Source of the DNA: Pullulanibacillus pueri | Lineage (GTDB): Bacteria; Bacillota; Bacilli; Bacillales; Sporolactobacillaceae | Direction of reading: 5' to 3' | Length of the DNA: 64,000 bases | Assembly (NCBI RefSeq): GCF_014639255.1 | Contig: NZ_BMFV01000014.1 | Location: 1-64,000 of the forward strand | In this document: in pieces, positions 46,170-57,375 of the stretch | Layout: every line of letters starts with the position of its first letter | How positions within the stretch are numbered: position 1 is the stretch's first letter | Notes under the pieces: model-generated | Seen by the model: the letters and a program-made list of their open reading frames with translations, nothing else | The model's database searches: none | Told to the model about the DNA's origin: nothing | Program-made: the position numbers and the translations under genes

Positions 46170-47069
46170 TCAATTCGAAAATACTTTTTCTGGTTTGATA
46201 TATTGTGGTTTTTGGGGATGTACTTTATAAATAGCGATACACTCACCTTGTCTATTATAAACTGTATGGGGTTCGTTTTTAAAGTCATCCGGTTTTACTA
46301 GCACTGAGCCGTTTTGAATTCGGCTTGCCGTTTCATCATCAACAATCCATTTGGGCATCCCACTAAGGGCTACATTTATTGGCTTAATAAATTGGTCAAC
46401 ATTACCATTTTCAATTGCCACTTCAATATCAGAGAAGGTCACACACTCTTCAAGCTGAAAAGCACCTGAACGAAGACGTGTTAATTGTGATAAATGAGCT
46501 GGATAGCCCAATTTGTGTCCAATATCCACAGCAAGCGTTCGGACGTATGTGCCCTTACTGCAATCGACAACAAAAGGAATCATTGTGGAAAACCGCTTTT
46601 CCTCACTATCAACACTCAAACGATGGATAGTAATCATTCTTATTGGGCGTTCTACGATTATTCCCTCTCGTGCGTATTCATACAATTTTTTCCCCTTCAC
46701 TTTTACAGCAGAATACATCGGAGGAACCTGTGTTATAGCACCTTCAAAACTTTTAAAAACCCTTTCAAGCTCTGAACGTGACCAAGAATCGGTTACAGGT
46801 TTTTCTTCTATAGATTCTCCACTGGCGTCTTCAGTGGTTGTGGTTTTCCCTAAGGAAATGATTCCGCGATACGTTTTACTATCGGCAGTAATATATTGCG
46901 CAATTTTGGTCGCTTGACCAAGGCAAATCGGAAGGACACCGTCAACATCAGGATCTAAAGTTCCTGTATGACCGATTTTTTTCATTTTCAATAGTTTTCG
47001 CAAACGATAAATACAGTCGTGTGAAGTCATTCCTTTAGGTTTATATAGTGGCAATACTCCTGATAGCAT
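46170..47069 (-). CDS. truB: TruB, tRNA pseudouridine-55 synthase
   Basis: Converts U55 in the T loop of tRNAs to pseudouridine. It shows GVLPLYKPKGMTSHDCIY, the catalytic Asp in KIGHTGTLDPDVDGVLPICLG, and VDCSKGTYVRTLAVDIG, plus a C-terminal PUA-like region. ATG 47069 fits the family start (MLSGVLPLYKP), but the ribosome site AAAGGTG is rather far; a GTG at 47084 overlaps it. About 299 residues. Confidence 0.95.
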   Translation of the reverse strand: MLSGVLPLYKPKGMTSHDCIYRLRKLLKMKKIGHTGTLDPDVDGVLPICLGQATKIAQYITADSKTYRGIISLGKTTTTEDASGESIEEKPVTDSWSRSELERVFKSFEGAITQVPPMYSAVKVKGKKLYEYAREGIIVERPIRMITIHRLSVDSEEKRFSTMIPFVVDCSKGTYVRTLAVDIGHKLGYPAHLSQLTRLRSGAFQLEECVTFSDIEVAIENGNVDQFIKPINVALSGMPKWIVDDETASRIQNGSVLVKPDDFKNEPHTVYNRQGECIAIYKVHPQKPQYIKPEKVFSN

Positions 47070-47186
47070 GGTCTTGAACGACACCTTTCTTAGAAAACGG
47101 ATAGGCTCCCGCTTGGCTACTTCATGGCAAGCGTTAATATTTTTTAGGTTATGTACGAGCTCTTTAATTTTTTCTCAGAGCAAAAG

Positions 47187-47213
47187 AAAGGATAGACAAA
47201 AGTCTACCCTTTG
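47187..47213 (-). terminator. intrinsic terminator of rbfA
   Basis: On the minus strand AAAGGGTAGAC and GTCTATCCTTT enclose TTTT and are followed by CTTTTG, so rbfA and truB-ribF are partly separate. Confidence 0.65.
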
Positions 47214-47216
47214 GTT

Positions 47217-47561
47217 TCACTCATCATGATGAATATCATGTAACAGGCGATTAATGCGATTGCCATATTCAATCGATTCATCAATTTCAAAACTAATTTC
47301 TGGCGTTTTTCGCAATCTTATGCGTTTACCTATTTCCGAACGGATAAATCCTTTGGCTTTATTAAGACCCTCTAAGGTTTCCGATTGTGAATCAGTACTA
47401 AGGACCGTAATATAAGCCGTAGCTTGTTGAAGATCTCCTGTCACATCAACACCTGTCACAGTCACAAAACCAACTCTAGGATCTTTGATTCGATTAGATA
47501 TAATATCGCTGAGTTCTTTCTTCATCTGCTCGGCTATACGATTCACACGTAAATTCGCCAA
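47217..47561 (-). CDS. rbfA: RbfA, 30S ribosome-binding factor
   Basis: A KH-fold factor for late 16S rRNA processing and cold growth. It has [40 protein letters not shown] and [25 protein letters not shown]. An ATG at 47576 exists, but GGAGGTG lies within it, and TTG 47561 with a 6-base gap is the fitting start (114 residues). It comes after the structured terminator-like hairpin that follows ylxP. Confidence 0.95.
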   Translation of the reverse strand: MANLRVNRIAEQMKKELSDIISNRIKDPRVGFVTVTGVDVTGDLQQATAYITVLSTDSQSETLEGLNKAKGFIRSEIGKRIRLRKTPEISFEIDESIEYGNRINRLLHDIHHDE

Positions 47562-47590
47562 TGGACACACCTCCATTATAGTGAGTGATC

Positions 47591-47653
47591 AAAAAGGCTG
47601 AGCATCATCTTCACGATGGTGCCAAAAACAGCACTCTGTTTTTGAACTCAGCC
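47591..47653 (-). terminator. three-way-junction terminator-like structure between ylxP and rbfA
   Basis: On the minus strand GGCTGAG...CTCAGCC closes two inner hairpins, AAAAACAG-AGTG-CTGTTTTT and CATC-GATG, and is followed by TTTTT. Its opening resembles the sequence at 14.69 kb, so it may belong to a repeated type. Confidence 0.6.
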
Positions 47654-47667
47654 TCATGGATATCCTC

Positions 47668-47949
47668 TTATAGCCATTCAAAGGTTGTATTTGTAATTTC
47701 AATTTCTGTATTTTGATCAATGAGTCTTAAGACCTTGGCAAATTCTTGTTCAACAACTTTCTTAGACGTTGAAACTGCCACAAAAGCCAGTTCTGTACGT
47801 TGCCATGTATCCTGATACCCCACTTCACTGCAGGCCACATTCAACCGGCTGATCGTCCGTCCTAAGATACTCTTGATGACTGAACGCTTATCCTTTAATG
47901 ATTGTGCATTGTATAACAAGCACTCACAGCGAAGGGAGCCAATGATCAA
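47668..47949 (-). CDS. ylxP: DUF503 protein YlxP
   Basis: A 93-residue ferredoxin-like protein of the DUF503 family: [39 protein letters not shown]. It lies between infB and rbfA in nearly all Firmicutes; its role is unknown, possibly ribosome assembly. It starts at a TTG that overlaps the infB stop (TTGA), an unusual but clean arrangement for translational coupling. Confidence 0.9.
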   Translation of the reverse strand: MIIGSLRCECLLYNAQSLKDKRSVIKSILGRTISRLNVACSEVGYQDTWQRTELAFVAVSTSKKVVEQEFAKVLRLIDQNTEIEITNTTFEWL

Positions 47950-50267
47950 CGAGAAACCTCTTCCATAATCCAGGCTTCCATGGTATCTCCCTCTTTAATG
48001 TCGTTAAAATTCTCAAGGGTGATCCCACACTCGTAACCTGCACTGACTTCTTTTGCATCGTCTTTAAAACGTTTAAGGGTATCGACTTTCCCCTCGTATA
48101 TGACAATACCATCACGGATTAAACGAATACCTGCTTCTCGTGATACCTTTCCATCAGTGACATAGCAACCTGCAATGGTGCCTACTTTTGAAACTTTAAA
48201 GGTTGTTCTAACTTCTACTTGACCGATGACTTTTTCTTCATATTCTGGATCAAGCATCCCTTTCATAGCGGCTTCCATTTCTTCAATCGCATTATAGATC
48301 ACACGGTACAAACGGATATCCACTTTTTCAACCTCTGCCGTTCTTTTAGCATTACCATCCGGACGAACATTAAAACCAATAATAATCGCGTTTGAGGCTG
48401 AAGCCAAAATAATATCTGATTCCGTAATGGCCCCTACACCGGTATGAATAATATTGACACGAACACCTTCAACATCAATCTTTTGCAAAGAGCCTGAGAC
48501 CGCTTCTGCTGAACCTTGGACATCAGCCTTAACGATCACATTAATTTCTTTCATGTCGCCTTCTTTAATCTTTTCGAAAAGATCATCAAGACTCACTTTG
48601 GATGTTTCTTTCCGTTCAGCTACGCGATTCTTCTCAGCACGAGCCTCACCAATTTGACGAGCTTTTTTCTCATCTTCATAGACAATAAACATGTCTCCAG
48701 CATTAGGCACGTCATTTAAGCCGGTAATTTCCACAGGCGTCGATGGTCCTGCCTGCTTCACGCGACGTCCTAGTTCATTGACCATCGCTCTCACACGGCC
48801 ATAAGTATTCCCTACAACAATGGCGTCTCCAATATTCAGCGTCCCGTTTTGTACTAATAAGGTAGCAACCGGTCCACGGCCTTTATCGAGTTCAGCCTCA
48901 ATGACGGATCCGCGTGCCGCTTTATCTGGGTTCGCTTTATAATCTTCAACTTCTGCAACAAGCGTAATCATTTCAAGGAGGTCATCAATACCTTCACCCT
49001 GAAGTGCAGATAACTTAACGAAGATGGTATCTCCGCCCCAATCTTCAGGAATAAGACCGTGCTCAGTTAATTCCTGCATCACACGATCAGGATTGGCGCC
49101 TTCTTTATCCATCTTGTTCACTGCTACAATAATTGGAACCTCGGCTGCTTTCGCATGGTTAATAGCCTCAATGGTTTGTGGCATCACACCGTCATCAGCA
49201 GCAACCACAAGAACAGTAATATCGGTTATTTTAGCTCCACGTGCTCTCATTGTTGTAAAAGCGGCGTGACCCGGCGTATCTAGGAATGTAATTTTCTTGC
49301 CCTCATGGGTAATTTGATAAGCACCGATATGCTGTGTTATCCCACCCGCTTCAGCATCTGTCACTTTAGTATGACGAATAGAATCGAGTAATGTGGTCTT
49401 ACCGTGGTCAACATGACCCATGATCGTAACAACTGGAGGACGACCAACCGCTGTCTCTTCATCGATATCCAAGCCTTCATCTTCAAATGCTGTTTCATCA
49501 ATGAAGACCTCTTCTTCAATCTTAACTCCGTAATCATCAGCAATAAGCTCAATGGTATCCTTATCTAACTGTTGATTCTTAGTAGCCATAACGCCTAAGG
49601 CCATGAGCTTTTTAATGATTTCTGTGGATTCTCTTCCTAACTTCTCAGCTAATTCACTTACAGCCAAGGAATCGGGAATCGTAATTTTTTCTGGAAGTGG
49701 TGTTTGTTGTTTTGGTTTTGGTCCTCTGTTGTCTTGTCTATTACGACGATTATTTCTTTTGCCTGAACGGTTTCCAAAGTGGCCATTGTCTGACCTCTTA
49801 TTGTTACGGTTGCGAGGATCGTTATTTCTCGATTTATTTTTGGCGTTCGCATCCCCATTGTTATTTGTATTATTCGCTTGAGGTCTTCTGCTTCTTTCAG
49901 GTGACACCTTTTCATTAGAGTTTGCGCTCGGACGATTGCCTCTATTATTCGGACTCGCACCTTGTCTTTGGGTATGATTCGAACTGTTTGATGATTGATG
50001 GGAGTGAGACCTTTGTCCCTCTTTCGACCCACCGTTTTGGTTCCCTTTCGATGCAGGGTTTGATGGCCTATTTTGTTTAGGCGTCGCTTTTTGATTTGTA
50101 TTTGGCTTTTCAGCCCCTAATTGTTGTTCTAATTGTTTGATTTCATTTTCTCCAATCACAGCCATATGACTTGATACTGGTTGTCCTAACCGTTCAAGCA
50201 TTTCAATGACTTTTTTACTTGGTACATTTTTTTCTTTCGCAAATTCATAAACACGTTTTTTACTCAT
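47946..50267 (-). CDS. infB: InfB, translation initiation factor IF-2
   Basis: A 773-residue GTPase that places fMet-tRNA on the 30S subunit. The N-terminal helical domain ([20 protein letters not shown]) is followed by a low-complexity linker of about 120 residues very rich in N, S, R, Q and G (about 60-190). The G domain has [29 protein letters not shown] and NKMD, and the domains II-III-IV end METIMEEVSR-like. It is longer than B. subtilis IF-2 because of the linker. An internal start for a shorter isoform, as in B. subtilis, is plausible but not obvious. It is packed with ylxQ, ylxR and nusA. Confidence 0.97.
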   Translation of the reverse strand: MSKKRVYEFAKEKNVPSKKVIEMLERLGQPVSSHMAVIGENEIKQLEQQLGAEKPNTNQKATPKQNRPSNPASKGNQNGGSKEGQRSHSHQSSNSSNHTQRQGASPNNRGNRPSANSNEKVSPERSRRPQANNTNNNGDANAKNKSRNNDPRNRNNKRSDNGHFGNRSGKRNNRRNRQDNRGPKPKQQTPLPEKITIPDSLAVSELAEKLGRESTEIIKKLMALGVMATKNQQLDKDTIELIADDYGVKIEEEVFIDETAFEDEGLDIDEETAVGRPPVVTIMGHVDHGKTTLLDSIRHTKVTDAEAGGITQHIGAYQITHEGKKITFLDTPGHAAFTTMRARGAKITDITVLVVAADDGVMPQTIEAINHAKAAEVPIIVAVNKMDKEGANPDRVMQELTEHGLIPEDWGGDTIFVKLSALQGEGIDDLLEMITLVAEVEDYKANPDKAARGSVIEAELDKGRGPVATLLVQNGTLNIGDAIVVGNTYGRVRAMVNELGRRVKQAGPSTPVEITGLNDVPNAGDMFIVYEDEKKARQIGEARAEKNRVAERKETSKVSLDDLFEKIKEGDMKEINVIVKADVQGSAEAVSGSLQKIDVEGVRVNIIHTGVGAITESDIILASASNAIIIGFNVRPDGNAKRTAEVEKVDIRLYRVIYNAIEEMEAAMKGMLDPEYEEKVIGQVEVRTTFKVSKVGTIAGCYVTDGKVSREAGIRLIRDGIVIYEGKVDTLKRFKDDAKEVSAGYECGITLENFNDIKEGDTMEAWIMEEVSR

Positions 50268-50271
50268 ACAT

Positions 50272-50595
50272 TCACCCCCGAAGTGATTGATCCAACATAG
50301 CGATCAATTGGTCACCAAAACCTTTATCGGTAACAGCGACGACAACACGTTCAGCCTTGCCAATCGCATGGCCCAAAACCTGGCGATCAGCAACAAACAA
50401 TATAGGAACCTGATAAGACCGACATTTATCGCTAATTGTTTTTTTTGTTCGGTTAGAAGCGTCGTCTGACAAAATCACTACTTTAGCTTTATTTTGACGA
50501 ACCGCCTGAATTACGGTTTCCTCTCCTGATATTACTTTCCTTGCACGATAGGCCAAGCCTAAAAATGAAAACCAACGCTCATTAGATGTCTTCAC
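50272..50595 (-). CDS. rplGA: YlxQ, L7Ae-family ribosomal protein-like
   Basis: A 107-residue L7Ae/L30e fold protein (RplGA in B. subtilis) that binds RNA kink-turns. Motifs include [34 protein letters not shown] and [17 protein letters not shown]. It starts with GTG overlapping the ylxR stop and lies directly before infB in the nusA operon. Confidence 0.93.
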   Translation of the reverse strand: MKTSNERWFSFLGLAYRARKVISGEETVIQAVRQNKAKVVILSDDASNRTKKTISDKCRSYQVPILFVADRQVLGHAIGKAERVVVAVTDKGFGDQLIAMLDQSLRG

Positions 50596-50864
50596 TTGCC
50601 TTCTCCTTGAACGAGCTTGCTCATTTCATCATATACGTCATCTGGAACGTCGGCCTTTAAATGTTTATTTAACAGTTTTTTACTCCGCGCGTTTTCGATG
50701 CAAGCAGTAGACTTAGAAATATAAGCCCCTCGACCATTTTTCTTGCCACTGAGATCCAAAAAGACTTCCCCTTCTGGAGATCTTACCACCCTAAATAGGT
50801 TTCTTTTATCTTCATTTTCCTGACATACGACACATTTTCTCATAGGAGTCTTACGCTGTTTCAC
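50592..50864 (-). CDS. rnpM: YlxR/RnpM RNA-binding protein
   Basis: A 90-residue DUF448 protein. It has [20 protein letters not shown] with the paired cysteines and [10 protein letters not shown]. subtilis YlxR binds the RNase P RNA and modulates its activity, hence the name RnpM. The start is GTG with AGGTGA, and the gene is fused by overlap to ylxQ. The identification rests on the small but very characteristic motif pattern and on the operon position. Confidence 0.92.
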   Translation of the reverse strand: MKQRKTPMRKCVVCQENEDKRNLFRVVRSPEGEVFLDLSGKKNGRGAYISKSTACIENARSKKLLNKHLKADVPDDVYDEMSKLVQGEGK

Positions 50865-50881
50865 GCGAAATCACCTACCTC

Positions 50882-52123
50882 TTACTCTTTATCCACAGAA
50901 TCCGAGGTGTTCTCTGTTTCGTACCCCTCGTCGTCAGAAGTGTTTTCATCATTGTCTATAAGTTCAGGGTCTTCGATGTGATCTGTTTCATCAAAATACG
51001 TTGGCTCTTCATTTATCTCAGGTGTTGCCGCTTCATCAGTCTCAGACTCCACAAAGTCCTCTTGTTGTTGATCTGTTAATATCCCAAGCTCTTCTGCTTC
51101 TGATTCACTTTTAATATCAATCTTCCAGCCCGTTAATTTGGCAGCAAGACGCGCATTTTGTCCTCGTTTCCCAATCGCTAAGGAAAGTTGGTAATCCGGG
51201 ACCACGACGGTCGTTGCTTTTTCATCCTCGTTAACAATGACTTCAACAACTTTTGAAGGGCTTAAGGCATTGGCAACATATTCAACAGGATCTTCTGACC
51301 AACGAACAATATCGATTTTTTCACCTTTTAGTTCATCAACAATGGCTTGCACACGTGCGCCGCGTTGACCAACGCAAGAACCTACAGGATCAACCTCAGG
51401 ATCCTCTGCATGAACGGCAATTTTCGAACGGTCGCCTGCTTCTCTGGCAATCGACTTAATTTCAACGGTTCCATCATAAATCTCAGGAACCTCTAATTCA
51501 AAGAGCCGTTTGAGCAAACCTGGATGCGTCCGCGAAACAAGAACTGAAGGTCCTTTTGTTGTGTTTTCCACTTTGGTAATATAAACCTTAATACGATCGT
51601 GCGGACGATAAGATTCTGTCGGCATTTGTTCCGCTGCAGGTAACAAAGCCTCTAAGCGACCTAGATCAACGTAAATATAACGTGGATCTTGACGCTGAAC
51701 GATCCCTGTCATAATATCATCTTCACGATCAATGTATTCAGAATAGATGACACCACGCTCGGCCTCACGTACTCGTTGAGTAACAACTTGTTTGGCTGTT
51801 TGTGCCGCAATGCGTCCAAAATTACGAGGTGTCACTTCTAACTCAATGACATCGCCTATTTCATACTGAGGGTTGATCTCTTTAGCTTCATCAAGTGAAA
51901 TCTGTAATCTTGGATCTTCAACTTCTTCAACAACATCTTTTTGAGCAAAGACTTTAATCAGGCCGACTTGTTCGTTAATATCTACCCTTACGTTCTGTGC
52001 TTGATTAAAATTCCTCTTATAGGCGGATATAAGCGCAGCCTCTAATGCCTCAATAATAATATCTTTACTGACACCCTTATCCTTTTCCAGAGCGGTAAGC
52101 GCATCCAAAAGGTCACTTGTCAT
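50882..52123 (-). CDS. nusA: NusA, transcription termination/antitermination factor
   Basis: An RNA polymerase-binding factor. The N-terminal domain (about 1-125) is followed by S1 ([19 protein letters not shown]), KH1 ([19 protein letters not shown]) and KH2 ([21 protein letters not shown]). Compared with B. subtilis (371 residues) this one is 413, with an acidic tail of about 65 residues made of D, E, T, S and N (from about 348). It opens the usual rimP-nusA-ylxR-ylxQ-infB operon. Confidence 0.97.
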   Translation of the reverse strand: MTSDLLDALTALEKDKGVSKDIIIEALEAALISAYKRNFNQAQNVRVDINEQVGLIKVFAQKDVVEEVEDPRLQISLDEAKEINPQYEIGDVIELEVTPRNFGRIAAQTAKQVVTQRVREAERGVIYSEYIDREDDIMTGIVQRQDPRYIYVDLGRLEALLPAAEQMPTESYRPHDRIKVYITKVENTTKGPSVLVSRTHPGLLKRLFELEVPEIYDGTVEIKSIAREAGDRSKIAVHAEDPEVDPVGSCVGQRGARVQAIVDELKGEKIDIVRWSEDPVEYVANALSPSKVVEVIVNEDEKATTVVVPDYQLSLAIGKRGQNARLAAKLTGWKIDIKSESEAEELGILTDQQQEDFVESETDEAATPEINEEPTYFDETDHIEDPELIDNDENTSDDEGYETENTSDSVDKE

Positions 52124-52209
52124 TTTTTTATCTCCCCTTTAGAAAACTTTGGATAATGAATGACCCAAATTCATTAATCCTTTTGTTAAGATCCTTTTTA
52201 TTAACCCCT

Positions 52210-52680
52210 CTAAAAAATAATCGCTAAAGTTGCGTTGGCGATTTTTTCTATCGGAACTTGAACCTCATATCTCTTTGTTTTTTCCTTCATTGCCACCGTA
52301 ACAAAGTCATCCGTCACATCAAGCAAGTGACCCTCAAATTCTTTATGACCGTCTATTGCTTCATAAGTTGTAATTCGGACGTCCTTGCCAATGGCCTTTT
52401 TAAAATCTTCAAGTCCTCGAAGCGGCCGCTCTGCGCCAGGTGAAGAAACTTCCAAATAGTAAGCATCATCAATAAAATCCTTTTCATCCAGAGCCTCACT
52501 TAAGCGCTCGCTTACCCTAGTACAAGTATCTAAGTCAATCCCACTGGGAGAATCAATAAAAACTCTTAGAAACCATGTCTTTCCCTCTTTTACATACTTA
52601 AGGTCAAAGAGCTCCAGGTCTAGTTCTTGTAAAATCGGTTCAATGATTTCTTTCGCTGTCTCAACGATCTTTCCGGCCAT
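52210..52680 (-). CDS. rimP: RimP, ribosome maturation factor
   Basis: 156 residues of the RimP family, needed for 30S maturation. It has PILQELDLELFDLKYVKEGK, LRVFIDSPSGIDLDTCTRVSE and VSSPGAERPL. AGGAGG with a 6-base gap selects ATG 52680. It is the first gene of the nusA-infB operon and follows the polC terminator by about 120 bases, so the operon promoter should lie in 52690-52800, where no boxes stand out. Confidence 0.95.
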   Translation of the reverse strand: MAGKIVETAKEIIEPILQELDLELFDLKYVKEGKTWFLRVFIDSPSGIDLDTCTRVSERLSEALDEKDFIDDAYYLEVSSPGAERPLRGLEDFKKAIGKDVRITTYEAIDGHKEFEGHLLDVTDDFVTVAMKEKTKRYEVQVPIEKIANATLAIIF

Positions 52681-52798
52681 AATCATCCTCCTTTCTCATG
52701 CAGTTTTACTAAGATGAGTTTTTCCAAACATTTTAAGAAATAAGCATTATGTAAAAGCATCAACCCAAGTTGAACTTCTAAAAAGAAGCTTTTTTGAA

Positions 52799-52830
52799 AA
52801 CGAAAGAGTGGGAAGCTCCCACTCTTTTCG
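52799..52830 (-). terminator. intrinsic terminator after polC
   Basis: AAAGAGTGGGA and TCCCACTCTTT pair around a 3-base loop, followed on the minus strand by CGTTTTC. The interval between this and the polC stop (52831-53019) shows nothing further. Confidence 0.85.
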
Positions 52831-53019
52831 CCGACCTATTCTCTAGTATTTCCAATCTTAATATATCATACCCATCCTATGCGTGGCAACTATTAGATCC
52901 CTTGTCCATACCTTTAAACCCATATAACACGCGTAACCGTTAAAGCAACAGTGAGCTATTTCCCTATTACTATAGGATCATGAGTAACAAAAGCACCTTC
53001 TAAAAACTTTCTTTACAAA

Positions 53020-56000
53020 TTAGAACAATGATAATTGGTTAGCCTCTGGCAAGCCTTCGAGACACCCATGCTGGTCTAAATATTCTACGATGGTTTTTGA
53101 AAGCTTTGCTCGACGTTGAAGATCCTCTTTAGATAAGAATTCCCCATCATCCCGTGCCTTTGCCAGGTTAATGGCGGCATTTGTTCCAAGACCTTGAAGC
53201 GCATTGAAGGGAGGAATCAGGCTATTGCCGTCAACGATAAAATCCGTCGCACTTGAACGGTACAAATCAATGGATTGGAATGAAAAACCCCGTTCACACA
53301 TTTCAAGAGCAATTTCAAGTACAGTCAGTAAACTTTTTTCCTTCGGTGAAGCATCTAAACCTTTTCCATTAATCTCTTCAATCTTTGTTCGGATGGCTGA
53401 AGAACCACGACGCATAATATCAAGATCAAAATCATCCGCTCTTACAGAAAAATAGGTTGCATAGTAAAGAAGGGGATGATGGACTTTGAAATATGCAATG
53501 CGCACAGCCATTAGGACATAGGCAGTAGCATGGGCTTTTGGAAACATGTATTTAATCTTTTGACACGATTCAACGTACCAATCGGGAACATCATGCTTCT
53601 TCATTTCTTCAATCCATTCTTCGGTTAACCCTTTTCCTTTACGGACAAATTCCATAATTTTAAAGGCTAAAGAAGGATCTAACCCTTTATGCATTAAATA
53701 CACCATGATATCGTCACGACAGCCAATGACATCCTTTAGTTCGCAGATACCTTGGTTAATTAATTCATCAGCATTATTTAACCAGACATCAGTTCCGTGG
53801 GATAGACCTGACAGTTGTACCAATTCGGCGAATGTAGTTGGCCTCGTTGCTTCTAACATTTGCCTAACAAAGCGGGTCCCAAACTCCGGTATCCCCAATG
53901 TTCCGGTTTTACAATTAATCTGTTCCTCTGTCACCCCTAGACTCTCAGGAGAACTAAAGATCTTCATGACCTCTGGATCATCAGTCGGTATAGTCTTAGG
54001 ATCAATACCACTTAAATCCTCTAACATCCGGATTACGGTTGGATCATCGTGCCCAAGAATATCGAGTTTGAGGACATTATCATGAATAGAATGAAAATCA
54101 AAATGTGTCGTTCTCCACTCAGAGTCTTTATCATCGGCTGGAAATTGAATCGGTGTAAAATCATAAATATCCATATAATCTGGAACAACGATAATGCCCC
54201 CAGGGTGCTGCCCTGTAGTTCTTTTAACGCCTGTACATCCTGAGGCCAACCGATCGATCTCTGCACTGCGAAAATGGAGATTATGATCCCCTTCGTAGCC
54301 TTTAACAAAGCCATAAGCGGTCTTGTCTGCGACAGTGCCGATCGTTCCCGCACGATAAACATAATCCTCACCGAAAAGTTCTTTTGTATAATTATGCGCT
54401 TTGGGCTGATAAGCTCCAGAGAAATTCAAATCGATATCAGGAACTTTATCCCCTTTAAATCCTAGAAAAGTTTCAAATGGTATATCGTGTCCATCTTTAA
54501 CATAGTCCTGTCCACATTCTGGACATTTTTTATCGGATAAGTCAAAGCCACACGCAACACTACCATCTGTATAAAACTCAGAATGATAGCAGTTTGGACA
54601 ATAATAATGTGGAGGTAAAGGATTGACCTCAGTAATCGACATCATCGTCGCAACGAACGATGAACCAACAGACCCCCGCGAACCCACAAGGTAGCCATCA
54701 GACAACGATTTAACAACCAACTTATGAGAGATAAGATAAATAACGGCAAAGCCATGACCAATGATACTATTAAGCTCTTTCTCGAGCCGCTGTTCCACAA
54801 TCTCTGGAAGGTTTTCACCATAACGACGGCGGGCTTCCTTATAGCTCATCTCACGAACTTCTTCCTCAGCCCCCTCAATTTTAGGCGTGTAAAGCTCATC
54901 TTTTACAGGAGAAATCTCATCGATCATATTCGCCACAATGTGAGTGTTATCAACAACAACCTCTTGAGCCAAGTCTTCTCCCAAGAAACTGAAATCCTTT
55001 AACATTTCATCTGTTGTCCGGAAATGAACCGGTGGCTGAGTTTGTCTATTTAACGGATTTCCTGCCTGTGAGGCAATAAGAATTTGCCGATAGAGATGCT
55101 CATGTTCATCGAGATAATGGACATTCCCTGTAGCAACAACCGGCTTATTCATTTTTTTACCTAGCTGAACAATATTTGTGATAATTTGTCGTAAGGCTAA
55201 TTCATCATTGACAAGTTCTTTTTCAATCAAGTGTTGTTGTATGGCTGGTGGTTGAACCTCAAGGTAATCATAAAACATGGCTGCTTTTTCAGCTTCCTCA
55301 GCTGATTTTTGCATCATCGCCTCAAACACTTCTCCTTGACTACAACCAGAACCAACAAGTAGCCCTTCCCTATATTTAGAAATGAGCGAGCGTGGCACTC
55401 GAGGCACACGATAAAAATAATTCACATGGGCTTGAGAAATGATTTTGTATAAGTTCTTTAAACCCTCTTGAGTTCTTGCTAATATCGTACAATGACTCGG
55501 TCTGACACGTTCAAAATTACCTTGTCCCATATTATTATTTAACTGATCATGCTGCGTAATGTCTCTCTCAATAGCGTCCTTAATCATTTTCCAAAGAAGG
55601 TAACCTGTGGCTTCTGCATCATAAATCGCCCGGTGATGTTGAGTGAGTTCGATGTTAAAAGCTTTACATAATGTATTTAATCGGTGGTTTTTCATCTTTG
55701 GATATAAAAAGCGTCCAAGTTCAAGGGTATCTATAACAGGATTTGCCGCTTTCGGTAATCCCATTCTTTCATAACCCGTATTTAAAAATCCCATATCAAA
55801 TTGAGCATTATGCGCGACGAGAATACCATCCCCTGTGAATTCATGAAATTGCTTAAGGACAACATCAATTTCCGGAGCGTTTTTGACCATATCATCGGTA
55901 ATGCCGGTAAGCTCAATTGTCGTTTGACCTAATGTTTCATGAGGATTCGCAAAGGCTTCAAAGCGATCAATGATTTCACCATTTTTTACTTTTACCGCAG

Positions 56001-57321
56001 CAAGTTCGATAATCTTATGATAAATGGCGGATAATCCCGTTGTTTCCACGTCAAAAACAATGTAAGTAGCATCTTCTAACGCAACAGGCTGCTCATTGAA
56101 TGCAATAGGTACACCGTCATCCACCAAATTGGCTTCAACCCCGTATAAGACCTTGACTCCATGTTTTTTTCCTGCCGAATGGGCCTCTGGGTAGGCTTGA
56201 GCTACGGCGTGATCAGTGATGGCAATCGCCTCATGACCATAGCGTTTCGCTCTTTCCACTAAAGCTCCAGCAGGGGTCAATGCGTCCATTTGACTCATTG
56301 ACGTATGGGCATGAAGTTCGATTCGCTTTTTTCCTTCAGGGGCATGATCCTCTTTAACATATGCACTAACCTCAGCGATGTCCTTGCCAAGAAGAACTAA
56401 GTCCCGCACAAAGGTATCGTTTTGAACGCCCCCTCGAACCTTCACCCACATCCCTTTCTTTAAGCCAGCGAGTTTTTCATTATCTTCTTTATCTCGTAAA
56501 AAGACTTTGACAAGAATGGAATCCGTATAGTCTGTAATCTTAAACAAAGCGAGCGTGCGCCCACTTCGTAGCTCACGAAATTCAACATCAAAAACATAGC
56601 CTTGTGTCGTAATCCGACGTTCCTCTTCTATAATGTCTTTCAAAGGGATGGGGTCGTCTTTGATCTCATATCCATAACGCAATGGCCCAGAAGGTGCCAC
56701 TGGATTTGCTGCAGCATTTTCCTTTTTATTCCGCTCCTGGACAGCTTCTATGGCCTTTGACTTTATTTCTTCTTCTCGCTGTTTTTTAAATGCTTCGATG
56801 GCCTCTGAGGAAGCTCTTACTCGAAAGGCAATACTAACACCTTTAAAGCCAAGACTTTCATAATGTTGAATGAGCACTTGTGTCAGTTTCTTAGAAAGTG
56901 CTCCTGCTTCTGTTTCACTACTTGTATCAATATATAGCCGGTCATCCTCTAACTTTGGCGTCCGTGATTTTAATAACGGAACAAAGGCTGGTGAAACATC
57001 TGCAGCCTTTTCAACAACGTGGGGCCAATAGGACACTAAAAGCTCTTCGGTCAGAGACTGTTCATGATATATCAATGAAAAGGACACATCTTGAGTGATG
57101 TGTCTAAAAGCCTCTTGCAGCCTTCTGTCAAACCATTGATAGATATGGACAGGGAGCGGACGTTCGAGGGTAAATTTAAAATGCCATTTTTGCTCACCTT
57201 GATGAACTGTCAACCGTTCAATCGATCCGTTTCGAAAATGCTTTTCGATGATATCATCTGGTGTTTCGATTTGTCGAAGTAATATGGTAAAGCGATCCTG
57301 CTTCGTTTTTCCTTCAACCAC
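53020..57321 (-). CDS. polC: PolC, DNA polymerase III alpha subunit (Gram-positive type)
   Basis: The replicative polymerase, 1433 residues, with a 3'-5' exonuclease inserted in the PHP domain. An N-terminal region of about 230 residues is followed by an OB fold ([18 protein letters not shown]), then PHP ([19 protein letters not shown]), the DEDDh exonuclease ([18 protein letters not shown]; later [12 protein letters not shown]), and the C-family polymerase core including [15 protein letters not shown], the cysteine-rich zinc element ([18 protein letters not shown]), PDIDLNFSG and [11 protein letters not shown]. It starts at GTG and follows proS, as in Bacillus. Confidence 0.98.
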   Translation of the reverse strand: MVEGKTKQDRFTILLRQIETPDDIIEKHFRNGSIERLTVHQGEQKWHFKFTLERPLPVHIYQWFDRRLQEAFRHITQDVSFSLIYHEQSLTEELLVSYWPHVVEKAADVSPAFVPLLKSRTPKLEDDRLYIDTSSETEAGALSKKLTQVLIQHYESLGFKGVSIAFRVRASSEAIEAFKKQREEEIKSKAIEAVQERNKKENAAANPVAPSGPLRYGYEIKDDPIPLKDIIEEERRITTQGYVFDVEFRELRSGRTLALFKITDYTDSILVKVFLRDKEDNEKLAGLKKGMWVKVRGGVQNDTFVRDLVLLGKDIAEVSAYVKEDHAPEGKKRIELHAHTSMSQMDALTPAGALVERAKRYGHEAIAITDHAVAQAYPEAHSAGKKHGVKVLYGVEANLVDDGVPIAFNEQPVALEDATYIVFDVETTGLSAIYHKIIELAAVKVKNGEIIDRFEAFANPHETLGQTTIELTGITDDMVKNAPEIDVVLKQFHEFTGDGILVAHNAQFDMGFLNTGYERMGLPKAANPVIDTLELGRFLYPKMKNHRLNTLCKAFNIELTQHHRAIYDAEATGYLLWKMIKDAIERDITQHDQLNNNMGQGNFERVRPSHCTILARTQEGLKNLYKIISQAHVNYFYRVPRVPRSLISKYREGLLVGSGCSQGEVFEAMMQKSAEEAEKAAMFYDYLEVQPPAIQQHLIEKELVNDELALRQIITNIVQLGKKMNKPVVATGNVHYLDEHEHLYRQILIASQAGNPLNRQTQPPVHFRTTDEMLKDFSFLGEDLAQEVVVDNTHIVANMIDEISPVKDELYTPKIEGAEEEVREMSYKEARRRYGENLPEIVEQRLEKELNSIIGHGFAVIYLISHKLVVKSLSDGYLVGSRGSVGSSFVATMMSITEVNPLPPHYYCPNCYHSEFYTDGSVACGFDLSDKKCPECGQDYVKDGHDIPFETFLGFKGDKVPDIDLNFSGAYQPKAHNYTKELFGEDYVYRAGTIGTVADKTAYGFVKGYEGDHNLHFRSAEIDRLASGCTGVKRTTGQHPGGIIVVPDYMDIYDFTPIQFPADDKDSEWRTTHFDFHSIHDNVLKLDILGHDDPTVIRMLEDLSGIDPKTIPTDDPEVMKIFSSPESLGVTEEQINCKTGTLGIPEFGTRFVRQMLEATRPTTFAELVQLSGLSHGTDVWLNNADELINQGICELKDVIGCRDDIMVYLMHKGLDPSLAFKIMEFVRKGKGLTEEWIEEMKKHDVPDWYVESCQKIKYMFPKAHATAYVLMAVRIAYFKVHHPLLYYATYFSVRADDFDLDIMRRGSSAIRTKIEEINGKGLDASPKEKSLLTVLEIALEMCERGFSFQSIDLYRSSATDFIVDGNSLIPPFNALQGLGTNAAINLAKARDDGEFLSKEDLQRRAKLSKTIVEYLDQHGCLEGLPEANQLSLF

Positions 57322-57375
57322 GGCTCTCCCCTGCCTTTCTCTTTCATTTCATTTCTTTCCTTCAGAAATACTATT

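Noticed and set aside
49603-50032. Open frames in other phases across the infB linker
   Set aside because: They arise from the Asn/Arg/Gly-rich low-complexity coding sequence of IF-2.
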